Shown here piece after piece: positions 36,542-44,753 of a stretch of DNA of 64,000 bases; the stretch's first letter is position 1; every line of letters begins with the position of its first letter. A program made the position numbers and the translations under genes. The stretch is taken from assembly GCF_019075875.1 (NCBI RefSeq), contig NZ_JAHOOZ010000002.1, positions 124,001 through 188,000 on the forward strand, given 5' to 3'. The notes under the pieces are model-generated. The model saw nothing but the letters and a program-made list of their open reading frames with translations, did not search any database and had not been told where the DNA came from. This DNA is from Novosphingobium sp. G106. GTDB taxonomy: Bacteria > Pseudomonadota > Alphaproteobacteria > Sphingomonadales > Sphingomonadaceae.

Positions 36542-37146
36542 CAGCGGGTCTCGCCGACATTCTCATCTCGCAAGGCGACCCCATCGACCTGTTTGGAACG
36601 TGGCTCGAGGAAGCGCGCGCCAGCGAGCCTAGCGACAGCAATGCCATGGCTCTGGCAACGGCCGCGCTCGACGGGACGCCGTCCGTCCGCACCGTTCTGC
36701 TCAAGGGGCACGGCCCTAACGGTTTCGTCTTCTACACGAACAGCGCGAGCCGGAAGGGCCGGGAACTAGAGGACAACGCCAAGGCGGCCTTGCTTTTCCA
36801 TTGGAAGTCGCTGCGGCGGCAAGTCCGGATCGAAGGCATCGTGGTGGGCGTCGACAAAGAAACGGCGGACACGTACTTCGTCAGCCGACCGATAGACTCG
36901 CAGCTTGGCGCGCTGGCATCCGACCAATCGAGCCCCCTCGAATCGAGGGCCGTGCTCCTGGAGCGCTTCGAGGATGAGCGCCGCCGCCACGCGCATCAGG
37001 CAGTCCGGCGGCCCGCCTACTGGTCGGGCTATCGCATCGTGCCTTTCGCCATGGAGTTCTGGCTCGACAGGCCGCACCGGCTGCACGAACGGCGCCGCTT
37101 TTCCCGCAGCGCCGGCTTTTGGACGAGCACGCTATTGTTCCCCTGA
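36538..37146 (+). CDS. pdxH: Pyridoxamine 5'-phosphate oxidase
   Basis: A 202-residue FMN enzyme of vitamin B6 synthesis. Landmarks are PSVRTVLLKGHGPNGFVFYTNSASRKGRELEDN, ALLFHWKSLRRQVRIEG, SRPIDSQLGALASDQSSPL and a C-terminal WSGYRIVPFAMEFWLDRPHRLHERRRF, which is the PdxH dimer motif. The usual C-terminal end (RLxP) is replaced by SRSAGFWTSTLLFP. GTG 36538 overlaps the stop of the upstream oxygenase gene (GTGA), which is an odd operon partner for PdxH; an accessory PdxH-like FMN reductase role is possible. Confidence 0.85.
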   Translation: MTAGLADILISQGDPIDLFGTWLEEARASEPSDSNAMALATAALDGTPSVRTVLLKGHGPNGFVFYTNSASRKGRELEDNAKAALLFHWKSLRRQVRIEGIVVGVDKETADTYFVSRPIDSQLGALASDQSSPLESRAVLLERFEDERRRHAHQAVRRPAYWSGYRIVPFAMEFWLDRPHRLHERRRFSRSAGFWTSTLLFP

Positions 37147-37190
37147 GGTGGACGGCCTCTGCGTCTTCACCGGTCTCGGCCGCCCGGCAG

Positions 37191-37604
37191 CTAGGCTGCC
37201 TCTACACCCGCCATTCCGAGCGCCATGGACGACAGCGCCTCAGCGAGTTTGTCTGCCAGGCCTTTGTCCGGAACACGTTCCGTCACCGCTCGCGTCATCG
37301 CCTCGGCCCATTGCCGCGCGGCGGCTTCGCTCATCGCGACGCCGCGATGGGCGGACATCATGCAGACGCCGGGGCGTTCGTCGAACCAGTCGCGCGGGCC
37401 GCCGAGCCAGGCCGAGAGGAAGTCAGTGAGCGACGCGCGCATGGGTGCAAGGTCCGGTGCGTGAAGCGCTCGCAGTTCGGCATAGGCAGGATCGGCAGCC
37501 ATCAGGTCGTAGAAGCGGTCGACGAAATCTCGAACCACGCTGCGGCCGCCGACGAGGTCGTAGGCAGTGCGGGGCTGGGCGGTCGCTTGAGTGCTCGTTT
37601 GCAT
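37191..37604 (-). CDS. Group II truncated hemoglobin
   Basis: A 137-residue globin. TAYDLVGGRSVVRDFVDRFYDLMAADPAYAELRALHAPDLAPMRASLTDFLSAWLGGPRDWFDERPGVCMMSAHRGVAM fits the group II (TrHbO) pattern, with Trp near the end of helix E and the heme-binding His in SAHRGVAM. These proteins bind oxygen or nitric oxide. It converges with pdxH. Confidence 0.82.
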   Translation of the reverse strand: MQTSTQATAQPRTAYDLVGGRSVVRDFVDRFYDLMAADPAYAELRALHAPDLAPMRASLTDFLSAWLGGPRDWFDERPGVCMMSAHRGVAMSEAAARQWAEAMTRAVTERVPDKGLADKLAEALSSMALGMAGVEAA

Positions 37605-37642
37605 GTCGTCGGGCCTTTGGGTTTGAGAAACGTGCCTGGCAA

Positions 37643-38052
37643 TCAGCGCGCGGCCGAGGCGATCGCGGCTTCCATGGTAGGCCGGGCGTTCGCGACCGCG
37701 CTTGATAGACAATCGGGATCGGGGTCGAGCGGCAGGAGCCGGTCGAGCTGACGGCAGGCAGCCAGCGCGACGCGTTCGATCGGGTACTGAGGCGCATCGC
37801 ATGGTCCGGGCGGGACAAGTCGAGATCGCCGTAGAGAGCGCCGATCCTAACCGTCGTGGTTATGAACTGCGCACTCGTATGCTCGCTTCTCTCGGCCGCC
37901 TCGGCAGGCGGCACCGAGCGGGGCGCTTCGACGACGATCTCCTTGTCGCTGTCGGAAGGTGCCGGCTGCGCCTGTGCGCCGAACGACAGCAGCGCGGCCG
38001 GTGCGGCGAGGAGCAGCGCGGCAGCTCCGAGGTGCGCACGGGCCGCAATCAC
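37643..38052 (-). pseudogene. UrcA family gene, frameshifted
   Basis: The first frame, from GTG 38052, encodes a signal peptide (HLGAAALLLAAPAALLSFGAQA) and TTTVRIGALYGDLDLSRPDHAMRL. The rest of the UrcA domain then continues in the next frame as YPIERVALAACRQLDRLLPLDPDPDCLSSAVANARP and stops at 37643. Aligned with the intact copy at 28646 (ARLMTRIQRVAHDACVTLDRLYPLSPDPDC) one base is missing near position 37786. Its start overlaps the stop of the sterol desaturase gene. Confidence 0.8.
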
Positions 38053-38847
38053 GAGGCCTGTCTCGGCGAGGAATTCCGCGCGGTCTTGCGCTTGAAGCCT
38101 TGTCCGTAGTCGAGCGTGCCAAACATCCAGTCGTAAAGCAGCGAGATCGTCGCGTAGTTGCCGCCCGTGAAGCGGGCATGGTGATTGTGGTGCATTTTCG
38201 ACATGGTCGCGAGGTAGCGGAAGGGGAAGCGGTCCGCCGTCCACAGGTCGTGATTGTGCAGGTTGATCTGCGAGAAGGCGATCCAGGTGATCACGATCGT
38301 GACGACGTGGAAATTGCCCATGATCCGCGAGAGCACGAAGATGCTCGCGACGTAGAGGCCGAGGCCAAGCGCGACCTCGAGCGGATGGATATAGCTCGAA
38401 TCCCCCCCGGCAGGGATTGTGCTGCCGGTGGTGTACCGCGTGAACCCACATGAGCGGGCCGCCGAGGAAACCGCCGTCATGAAACAGGAAGCGGTGCACG
38501 AGGTAGTAGAAGAAGTCGTAGAACATCAGGATGACGACCACATCCGTCACCACCTTCCACCACGGCTGCGGCGCCGCGGTCAGGCAGAAGGGCAGGATCA
38601 GGCCGAAGATCGCGAGCCAATAGAATAGGCCCCAACGGCGATTGCGCTTCTGGTTCGCGGCATAGGTCGGTCGTCCCATCTTGGCGGCAAATGTCGCCTG
38701 GTTGAGCGCGTAGGCTTCGCGCAAGGTGGGAGAGAGCAAGACGATCTGCTTGCCGATGAGGCTCGCAACCAGGATCCCGGCTGCGGCGATCAGCGACAAA
38801 TCCCAGCGATAGCCTGCCAGCAGGGTGGTAGCGCTCGTTCCATTCAT
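38049..38847 (-). pseudogene. Sterol desaturase / fatty acid hydroxylase family gene, frameshifted
   Basis: From ATG 38847 one frame encodes membrane helices and the first His clusters (DFFYYLVHRFLFH, WVHAVHHRQHNP). The second half continues in another frame as SSYIHPLEVALGLGLYVASIFVL, with later His clusters (NLHNHD, MHHNHHARFTGGNYA). The switch falls at a run of seven C at 38402-38408. All the iron-binding His boxes are present over the two frames, so the gene was intact until recently, or the run length is a sequencing error. Confidence 0.8.
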
Positions 38848-39401
38848 CGTCCTGTGGATCCTCTGAGTTGTCTCGGAGCCGGCGGGGCGCATCGGCCTGC
38901 CGGCGTTCGGATCGAACTTATGCCGCCTGGGCACTGCAAACATTGACGGAGCGCAAAGTCTCGGCGCCCCTACTAGGCGCGAGACGGGGCGAGGCGGGGC
39001 GCGAGCAACGGTTCGCGGACGCACAGGATCGGCTCCGCGAAGTCGAGGGGGCTTGCCACCGGCTTCCCGGTCTTCGGCGTCCGGCACTCTGGGGCCGGCG
39101 ATCGGTTGATGCCTGGATCGGCGCGTCGCGGGAGCGGGCTTAATGGAGCGATCCGGCGACCCGCCTGCCATGTCCGAGTAGGTCAACTCTGGCGCGGACC
39201 TGTCGCCAGGGTTTCCAGGCCGCCTACGATTTCAATTCAACAGTTGAAGGATCTTGTTGCGAAGTGCTTCGTCCACATCAGCCTCCTGGTCCCAAAGCGG
39301 CGCTATCCGCGCACTTGATGGCAAGCACAGGACCGGGGCTCCATGCTTTAGGTAATTGTCCGATGCCGAATGGCTTACCGGCCGTTCGAGCAGTCGGTCC
39401 G
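38848..39401. other. Region without a convincing gene
   Basis: About 550 bases between the desaturase and the AlpA-like gene. A plus-strand frame (38868-39143) could encode 91 residues rich in Arg, ending LWGRRSVDAWIG, vaguely like an excisionase-type domain, but there is no ribosome site. A minus-strand frame (39232-39483) overlaps the AlpA-like gene. Neither is called. Confidence 0.4.
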
Positions 39402-39587
39402 CTAGCTGTTTTCGCTCTGCAGCCGCACCCACTCGAGCACTTCCTGCTTGTTCCAGCGCCGGTTCGAAGCGCTGGCGGGCCACGGGAAGAGATTGAGACG
39501 AATGAGAAGTGATAGGCGGTGGCGGCAGAGCCCGGTCAGCGCAGACACGGCCGGCAGCGTGATCAGTTCGTCCGGGAAGAGGTCCAT
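39402..39587 (-). CDS. AlpA-like small DNA-binding protein
   Basis: A 61-residue protein built like the AlpA/excisionase winged-helix group: ELITLPAVSALTGLCRHRLSLLIRLNLFPWPASASNRRWNKQEVLEWVRLQ. The pattern of a short helix-turn-helix followed by FP-x-P and R-R-W-x-x-x-x-V-x-x-W is characteristic. These genes are usually carried by prophages or integrated elements, yet no integrase or phage genes are nearby, so it may be a leftover of a lost element. Confidence 0.65.
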   Translation of the reverse strand: MDLFPDELITLPAVSALTGLCRHRLSLLIRLNLFPWPASASNRRWNKQEVLEWVRLQSENS

Positions 39588-39702
39588 ATCTAACCCTTTA
39601 CTTCAGGCGCCGCGCCGAGGAACAGGTCTAATGGGGCATCGAAAGGGGAGGGACCCTGCCGTCGGCCAAGTCGATAGCCGAGGGCAATCCAATGACCGCT
39701 CC

Positions 39703-39716
39703 TTGACCTAGATCAA
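39703..39716 (+). promoter_or_regulatory. FNR box upstream of a frameshifted small gene
   Basis: TTGAC-CTAG-ATCAA, 9 of 10 matches to the FNR consensus, ending 51 nt before ATG 39768. Confidence 0.65.
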
Positions 39717-39767
39717 TGCAATCTCATTGCGGGGCTGCATATTCCAGTCGCCGAAAGGAGAACGACG

Positions 39768-39987
39768 ATGTCACGCGGCGTGGGGCCGGTCCTCGAGGCG
39801 CGCGACGTCCTGACGGTCCTGCGAAACGAGGCCGATGCACCCGAAGACCTGCGCGACCGAGCGACTGCTCGGAGGCGGCCTGTCGGCGCTGACCGCGACC
39901 GATGCCGTGCCCGGACCCTTTGGACTGATCCATAACGATCGCCTCCTCGCGGCGACACTGGACGTATCCGGGCTTCTGGCGGCTTGA
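39768..39987 (+). pseudogene. Small FNR-box gene, probably frameshifted
   Basis: ATG 39768 has an excellent AAAGGAG ribosome site and an FNR box upstream. The first frame encodes MSRGVGPVLEARDVLTVLR followed by NEADAPEDL, then turns Arg-rich and stops at 39935. The next frame carries a natural-looking continuation, RLLGGGLSALTATDAVPG with PFGLIHNDRLLAATLDVSGLLAA, and stops at 39987. A single-base change near 39850 would join them into about 72 residues. The family is not recognised. A programmed frameshift cannot be excluded. Confidence 0.45.
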
Positions 39988-40110
39988 AGCGGCGCTTCAG
40001 CGCCCGTTCGGCGAACACCTGGCCGGCGGAAAGGATGTCCGAGTTCCGGTGGGGCCTGAGGCCGTTCAATCGCCGCGAGGGAGTGCGCGTGCCGTCACCT
40101 TTTCCGGACT

Positions 40111-41154
40111 TTAGGAATCGATGGCTCCGTTTGAATGCTTGCCGGCATGGCTGGGACGGCGCGAGGAGTGCGTGCGCTTTTTGACGGCCTTGCGCATCAG
40201 CACCAGACCGGGAAGCAGGGGAAGCCAAAGTGTCAGCAGCCGCAAGAGGAGAGTGGCCGTGACGGCGGCCTCGAATGGCACGCCCAGAAGCCGCAGAGTT
40301 GCCGTTGCCGTGGTCTCGAAACTGCCGAGCCCAAGCGGAATCGGGCCCAGGGTGACCATCATCGAGGCCATGATGAGCGCGATGAAGGCGGTCGCGAAGG
40401 ACGCGTCCTGACCCAGGCCGTGAAGGCATGCGAAGAAGGTCCCGGCATCCGCGAGGAAGATGAGGGCGTTCCAGCCGGTGACGCGTGCGATCAGGACCCG
40501 GTCGCGCAGCAGCCGGGAGGGCGCCTCTCCGACGGCCTCGAGCAGCGACCGCATGAAGCCGATACGCTCGAGACGGCGGGGAAGCGGTCGGCTGCCGCGA
40601 TGACGCAGCCAGAGCGCCAGTCCCGGGATGCCGAGCGCAATCACGAGGAATATCGTCACGAGGCCCGCCATCAGAGGCGTCGCCTGGTCGTGAAGCCACA
40701 GCAGGACGAGCATCGCGACCGCGAAAAGCCCATAAGCTGCGTAGAAGCCGACCATGGAGAGCAGCAGCGCCGCGACCGAAGTGCTCGATGACACGCCGAT
40801 CCGGCGTAGTTGATCTACGAGCAGGACGTTTCCGCCGATGCCCGCCGTGGGAAGCACCTGGTCGGCGAAGAGCTTCGTCACCGCGATCCGCATGAGCGGA
40901 CCAAGCCCGCGAGGCGTGCCCGCGCGCTCGAGAACTGCCCGCCAGCCGTTGGCGACACAGAGGTAGGTGGATAGTTGGAAGCCGAGCGCCAGCGCGAGCC
41001 AACCAGGTCGGGTGTGGCGTGCAAGAGCGGCGAATCGCTGGATCTCGCCCCAATGCGCGACGGCGCCGAAGAGCGCGGCGAGCAACAGGAGTCCGAAGAA
41101 CCAGGCGCGCCATCCCGTGAGCGCGGCTTCCTGCGGTCTGCTTTTTCGTGCCAT
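40111..41154 (-). CDS. Lysylphosphatidylglycerol-synthase-type / UPF0104 membrane protein
   Basis: A 347-residue protein with about eight membrane helices. QVLPTAGIGGNVLLVDQLRRIGVSSSTSVAALLLSM and LGPIPLGLGSFETTATATLRLLGVPFEAAVTATLLLRLLTLWLPLLPGL match the flippase-like domain of the MprF/UPF0104 family. The usual catalytic lysyl-transferase part is absent, so it is likely a lipid flippase-like transporter. ATG 41154 has a GAGAG site; ATG 41178 is possible but has no ribosome site. A FixJ-like motif lies 62 nt upstream. Confidence 0.78.
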   Translation of the reverse strand: MARKSRPQEAALTGWRAWFFGLLLLAALFGAVAHWGEIQRFAALARHTRPGWLALALGFQLSTYLCVANGWRAVLERAGTPRGLGPLMRIAVTKLFADQVLPTAGIGGNVLLVDQLRRIGVSSSTSVAALLLSMVGFYAAYGLFAVAMLVLLWLHDQATPLMAGLVTIFLVIALGIPGLALWLRHRGSRPLPRRLERIGFMRSLLEAVGEAPSRLLRDRVLIARVTGWNALIFLADAGTFFACLHGLGQDASFATAFIALIMASMMVTLGPIPLGLGSFETTATATLRLLGVPFEAAVTATLLLRLLTLWLPLLPGLVLMRKAVKKRTHSSRRPSHAGKHSNGAIDS

Positions 41155-41215
41155 GCCAAATGCACTCTCGCGAAGCATCGTCGTGTAGCAGACTAACGGC
41201 GCGCAGCCGCCGATT

Positions 41216-41231
41216 GGCTACGTATCTTACC
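41216..41231 (-). promoter_or_regulatory. FixJ-like motif upstream of the UPF0104 gene
   Basis: On the minus strand GGTAAGATACGTAGCC, sharing TACGTAGC with the copy at 9899. It lies 62 nt before ATG 41154. Confidence 0.45.
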
Positions 41232-41288
41232 GAATTCGGTTTGATCGCTCCCTTTGCTCTTCTCGCTGAAGACTCTGTTCGAGGAGCA

Positions 41289-41630
41289 ATGATGATGAGA
41301 CCGGAAATCATCGGCATCGATACGATCGCGCCGCCGTCCCGGGATCTTGGCGAAAGAGGCTTCCTGCGCGGCGTCTTCCTCGAGATGGCGCTGTGCGTTG
41401 CAATCTCGATGATTTTCGCAATCGTCACGCAGCGCAGCTTGACCCTTCAGAGCGCTTTGCTGGCCGGTGGCACTCTCACCTGGCTCGGCCGGCTGGTCGT
41501 GCTCGTACCGCTCGCCCTCCTTTTCCTTGGAATATCGGACCGCGGCGTCGAAGCCGCCCTTAATGCCGCAGCTCTCGGTTTCGTCGGAATGGCGTTCCTC
41601 GGCGCTTGGTATTTGTCATTCGCTCGGTAA
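41289..41630 (+). CDS. Small membrane protein of unknown function
   Basis: A 113-residue protein with three hydrophobic stretches (FLEMALCVAISMIFAIVT, LGRLVVLVPLALLFLGI, AAALGFVGMAFLGAWYLSFA) and a short soluble N-terminus. GAGGAG stands directly before a run of three ATG codons; the third, 41295, has the best spacing. Its end overlaps the start of an Mg2+ ATPase remnant in another frame, so a rearrangement junction probably lies near 41600 and the last residues may be non-native. No family recognised. Confidence 0.5.
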   Translation: MMMRPEIIGIDTIAPPSRDLGERGFLRGVFLEMALCVAISMIFAIVTQRSLTLQSALLAGGTLTWLGRLVVLVPLALLFLGISDRGVEAALNAAALGFVGMAFLGAWYLSFAR

Positions 41631-41859
41631 AGCCGGCATGGCTTGCCCGTCCCGATAAGGTTCTGGTCATGACGGCGCTGACGGCACTGGCCGTTGCTTC
41701 TTCCTTGCCATTTTCTCCCGGAGGCTGGGCTCCTGGCCTTCATCGCGGTTCTGGTCGGGACCTATCTGGCCGCCGCCGATGGCCTCAAAAGGTTTGCAAC
41801 GCGAACCGGGCGGATCAATCACAATAGGATCAGCCGGTCGGCCCGCGGTGTTCGCTAGC
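41606..41859 (+). pseudogene. C-terminal remnant of a P-type Mg2+ ATPase (MgtA-like)
   Basis: One frame gives VFVIRSVKPAWLARPDKVLV followed by MTALTALAVASSLPFSP, the penultimate helices of MgtA-type ATPases. The last helix follows in the next frame as EAGLLAFIAVLVGTYLAAADGLKRF before the stop at 41859. All earlier domains are missing. It is a truncated and frameshifted leftover. Confidence 0.7.
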
Positions 41860-43182
41860 TCAGACCGCGCCGCTCAGCAGGAACCCCAGGAAGACGAGTG
41901 ATGCCGCGATCATTACAAGCGTAGCAGCCCACCCAAACGCCGCCTGGCGCCGCGAAATGACAAGTCGGCCCATGGCCCGTGGATTGCGCACGATGAGCAT
42001 CATGACGACCATGAGCGGGCCTGCGAGAACGCCATTCACGATAGCCGCCCAGTAAAGCGCCCGCGCGGGATCGATGCCAAGGGCGGTGAGTGAGGCACCC
42101 GCGAGGGTCGTCGCGGCTATGGTACCGTAGAACAGCCGGGCGGAAAAGGGTTTCGCATCGAGGCTGCCTGCAACCCCCGCCATCTCGGTGACGGCATAGG
42201 CGGCAGACCCTGCAAGCACGGGCACTGCCAGGAGTCCGGTGCCGATGATACCCAGCGCAAACATGGCAAAGGCGAAATGGCCGGCGATTGGACGCAAGGC
42301 TTCCGCCGCCTGCGAAGACGTTTGAATCTTATGGACGCCATTGACATTGAGAGTTGCGGCCGTGGCAAAAATGATCGCGAGCGAGATGATGTTGCTGAAG
42401 GCCATGCCGGTCAGCGTATCGAGGCGGATGCGTCTCAGTTCCGGGCCTGCGCTGCGAGGCGTCAAACACAACGGCTTGGCATGATGTCGACGCTCTTCCT
42501 CAACTTCTTGTCCGGCCTGCCAGAAAAAGAGGTAGGGGCTGATTGTGGTCCCCAGAACGGCAACTAGGGCGGTCGCATAGGCTATGTTGAACTGCAGCTC
42601 CGGCACGACCAGCGACCGCAAAGCATGAGCCCAGGGCACTCCTGCCACCGCGACGACTGCGACATAGGTGAAGAGCGAAAGTGTCGTCCACTTCAATGCG
42701 GCGGCGTAGCGGGGGTAGCTCAGGACCACCTCGAGCACGATACAGAGAATCCCGAACAACAAGGTAAAGAGCGGGCCGTCGCCCCCGACCAGTAATGCAA
42801 GAGCCGCGCCCATGGCGCTGAGATCGGCACCGAGGTTGATCACATTGGCGATCAGTAGGAGGACGACGACGCTCCAGAGAACCGGCCGAGGATAGTGGCG
42901 CCGCAAGTTTCGGGAGATGCCCGCACCCGTGACCCGCCCGATCTCGGCAGCGATCAGCTGGATCGCCACCATGAGCGGAAAGCTGAGGACGATGGTCCAG
43001 GACAGCCCATATCCGAATTCCGCGCCAACCTGGCTGTAGGTGCCGATGCCGCTGGGATCGTCGTCGGCAGCGCCGGTCACGAGACCTGGGCCCAGAGCGC
43101 GCAGAAATCCCCGCATGCTCTTTGTCCCGCTTGGTGCGGGTGTGTCGGGCTCGGGGAACGGGGGCGTGGAAGCTTGCGACAT
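41860..43182 (-). CDS. NRAMP-family divalent metal transporter
   Basis: A 440-residue membrane protein with 11 helices. The first helix has GPGLVTGAADDDPSGIGTYSQVGAEFGYGLSW; the DPS in place of the DPGN of classical MntH marks the NRAMP-related branch whose metal may be magnesium or another divalent ion. Helix 6 contains LGTTISPYLFFWQAGQEVEEE. ATG 43182 (MSQASTPPFPEP) is used. An in-frame ATG at 43293 would add 37 residues and bring the FixJ-like motif at 43411 to a distance typical of the other sites. Confidence 0.85.
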   Translation of the reverse strand: MSQASTPPFPEPDTPAPSGTKSMRGFLRALGPGLVTGAADDDPSGIGTYSQVGAEFGYGLSWTIVLSFPLMVAIQLIAAEIGRVTGAGISRNLRRHYPRPVLWSVVVLLLIANVINLGADLSAMGAALALLVGGDGPLFTLLFGILCIVLEVVLSYPRYAAALKWTTLSLFTYVAVVAVAGVPWAHALRSLVVPELQFNIAYATALVAVLGTTISPYLFFWQAGQEVEEERRHHAKPLCLTPRSAGPELRRIRLDTLTGMAFSNIISLAIIFATAATLNVNGVHKIQTSSQAAEALRPIAGHFAFAMFALGIIGTGLLAVPVLAGSAAYAVTEMAGVAGSLDAKPFSARLFYGTIAATTLAGASLTALGIDPARALYWAAIVNGVLAGPLMVVMMLIVRNPRAMGRLVISRRQAAFGWAATLVMIAASLVFLGFLLSGAV

Positions 43183-43410
43183 GGACCGCTTTGTTTCAAT
43201 CGAGGCCCGACTATTCGCGAGCTTTGCGGTTATGTCGCCTAGATCCTCGATATCGAGCGAGAAAGACCGCGCGCAGTTTTCTTCAGACGGCATAAGTCGA
43301 GCGCTCTCTGGGCCGAGAAATTGCGATTGCAGGGCGTGTCGTCGCGGGAGTCCTCGGAAAGACCCGGAACCTCGCCCAGGGCCGACAAATGGCACAGCCG
43401 CGTTTCGCAG

Positions 43411-43426
43411 CCATCCGTAACAATCC
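43411..43426 (-). promoter_or_regulatory. FixJ-like motif upstream of the NRAMP gene
   Basis: On the minus strand GGATTGTTACGGATGG, with an exact TTACGGAT core. It is 118 nt before ATG 43293 or 229 nt before ATG 43182. Confidence 0.4.
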
Positions 43427-43578
43427 TTAGAGCAAGCGGTCGATGGAGACCGCTAAAGTGCCGGCCACATGAAAGGCCGCGCCCGCGCTTCATACGGCCG
43501 CCGCCAAGGCACGATCCGTGAAATGGGGCACCGGGGGCGAGCTGCTAAGCCGAAGGACCATCAATCGAGGAATTGACT

Positions 43579-43827
43579 ATGACGCGAGCAGTCGGGAGCA
43601 ACGAAGGTAGGGTCGTAGCGGTCCATTCACCCTGGAAATGGTTCCTGGGCCTTGGCGCGGCGCTCTGGATCTTCGGCATCATCGCCTCGGCAAAACTGTT
43701 TCTCGCGACCGTCGGCGCCGCCTATTTCCTCGGCGTCATGATGTTCGTCTCCGCCACGCTCCAGCTCATTCATGCGCGGGTTTCAGCCAAAAACCTTCAC
43801 CAACTCTGCACAAGGATCAGGCCATAG
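43579..43827 (+). pseudogene. HdeD/DUF308 membrane protein, truncated
   Basis: An 82-residue frame with a good GAGGA ribosome site. SPWKWFLGLGAALWIFGIIASAKLFLATVGAAYFLGVMMFVSATLQLIHA matches the first two helices of the HdeD acid-resistance family, whose members usually have about 190 residues and six helices. The frame then ends in unrelated residues (NLHQLCTRIRP). The missing two thirds point to a deletion that joined it to the dead receiver gene downstream. Confidence 0.6.
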
Positions 43828-43837
43828 AGCCCGAACA

Positions 43838-44215
43838 CTCTACGCACCAGGGTGCAGGGCGGTCGAGGTCGACGCAGCGGTTCGCCGATCGTAACAGTTG
43901 CTCCTTTGCGCCGGTGGGTTCGATGTCCTGGGAGAGGGCGGCTCACTTCCGGGTGATCTCCTTGTGCTTGAGGCCTGGTGATTCATCACGGATTACAGGC
44001 TCGCCACCACCGATGGGTTCACGGTGTTGTCACAATTCTGGGAACGCGGCTGGCCGGGCCCGGCGATCCTCATTACGGCGCATCTCTTCGCCGACCTCGT
44101 CGATGTGCGCTGGCTTAGGGTTTCGATCGTATCCTCGAAAAGCCGTTCCGCGAACGGGAGGTGGGCGATAAAGTCGTCCGGTTGACCGGCCTTGCCCGCC
44201 GCAGGACTATGACCC
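43838..44215 (+). pseudogene. Dead receiver-domain regulator, paralogue of the gene at 9965
   Basis: Pieces of a receiver domain can be read across frames: VEVDAAVRRS-stop-QLLLCAGGFDVLG (compare LEDDNGVRRSLQMLLQGRGF), then DYRLATTDGFTVL followed by WERGWPGPAILITAH (compare DYRLGASDGVAVLEALRSGGWNGPAILMTAF), then in another frame GFDRILEKPFREREVGD (compare SEIFEKPLKDH). One in-frame stop (near 43892) and at least two frame changes show that it is not functional. Confidence 0.7.
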
Positions 44216-44254
44216 TACCGCAAAGCGCCCTTGTCGATCGAAGGGTAAATCCAG

Positions 44255-44719
44255 CTACAGCAAACCGTGGGAGCCCGCCATTGCGCCCAAAATGGTAATG
44301 ACCGAGGCTAGCAGGAGGACCCGGTGCATCCGTTCCATGCGAGCAAAATCACGACCCGGCGATGACGATTGCTCCATCCGCCGATGCAGAAACAGCGGTT
44401 CGATCAGGTAGAGCATGGCCGCGAATATGACCCAAAGGGCGACCATCGCGTGCATCCACCAGAAGTGGACGTCAGCAAACCTGTTCCAGAGATCGCCACG
44501 CAGGATCATCCAAAGGCCGGATAGGCCGGCGAGACCTACCCACAGCCGAGCTTGCCAGGCAAACCCAGCCTCGAAGCGATGGAAAGCGCTTAGTCTTGCA
44601 TTCGGGGGATTATGCCGTCTGATCGCGGGCATGAGAACGGTGGTGACGAACGCGACACCCCCAATCCAGACGACAATAGCGAGGATATGCAGCATCCGCG
44701 CCAGCGTGAAGTCGTCCAT
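44255..44719 (-). CDS. CopD-like four-helix membrane protein
   Basis: A 154-residue protein with four membrane helices: LARMLHILAIVVWIGGVAFVTTVLMPAI, ARLWVGLAGLSGLWMIL, FWWMHAMVALWVIFAAMLYLIEPLF and a C-terminal MHRVLLLASVITILGAMAGSHGL. Conserved His residues in helices 1, 3 and 4 (MLHILA, WMHAMV, MHRVLL) resemble the CopD/YozB-type heme or copper membrane proteins. ATG 44719 lies 7 nt after AAGG. It follows hmp on the same strand by 34 nt, so it may belong to the nitric-oxide response unit. Confidence 0.65.
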   Translation of the reverse strand: MDDFTLARMLHILAIVVWIGGVAFVTTVLMPAIRRHNPPNARLSAFHRFEAGFAWQARLWVGLAGLSGLWMILRGDLWNRFADVHFWWMHAMVALWVIFAAMLYLIEPLFLHRRMEQSSSPGRDFARMERMHRVLLLASVITILGAMAGSHGLL

Positions 44720-44753
44720 CACCACCTTCTCCCAGAAGCAGACTGACGCCCGT

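Noticed and set aside
38868..39143. 91-residue Arg-rich frame ending LWGRRSVDAWIG
   Set aside because: Only a vague likeness to excisionase-type domains, no ribosome site; mentioned only as part of an uncalled region.
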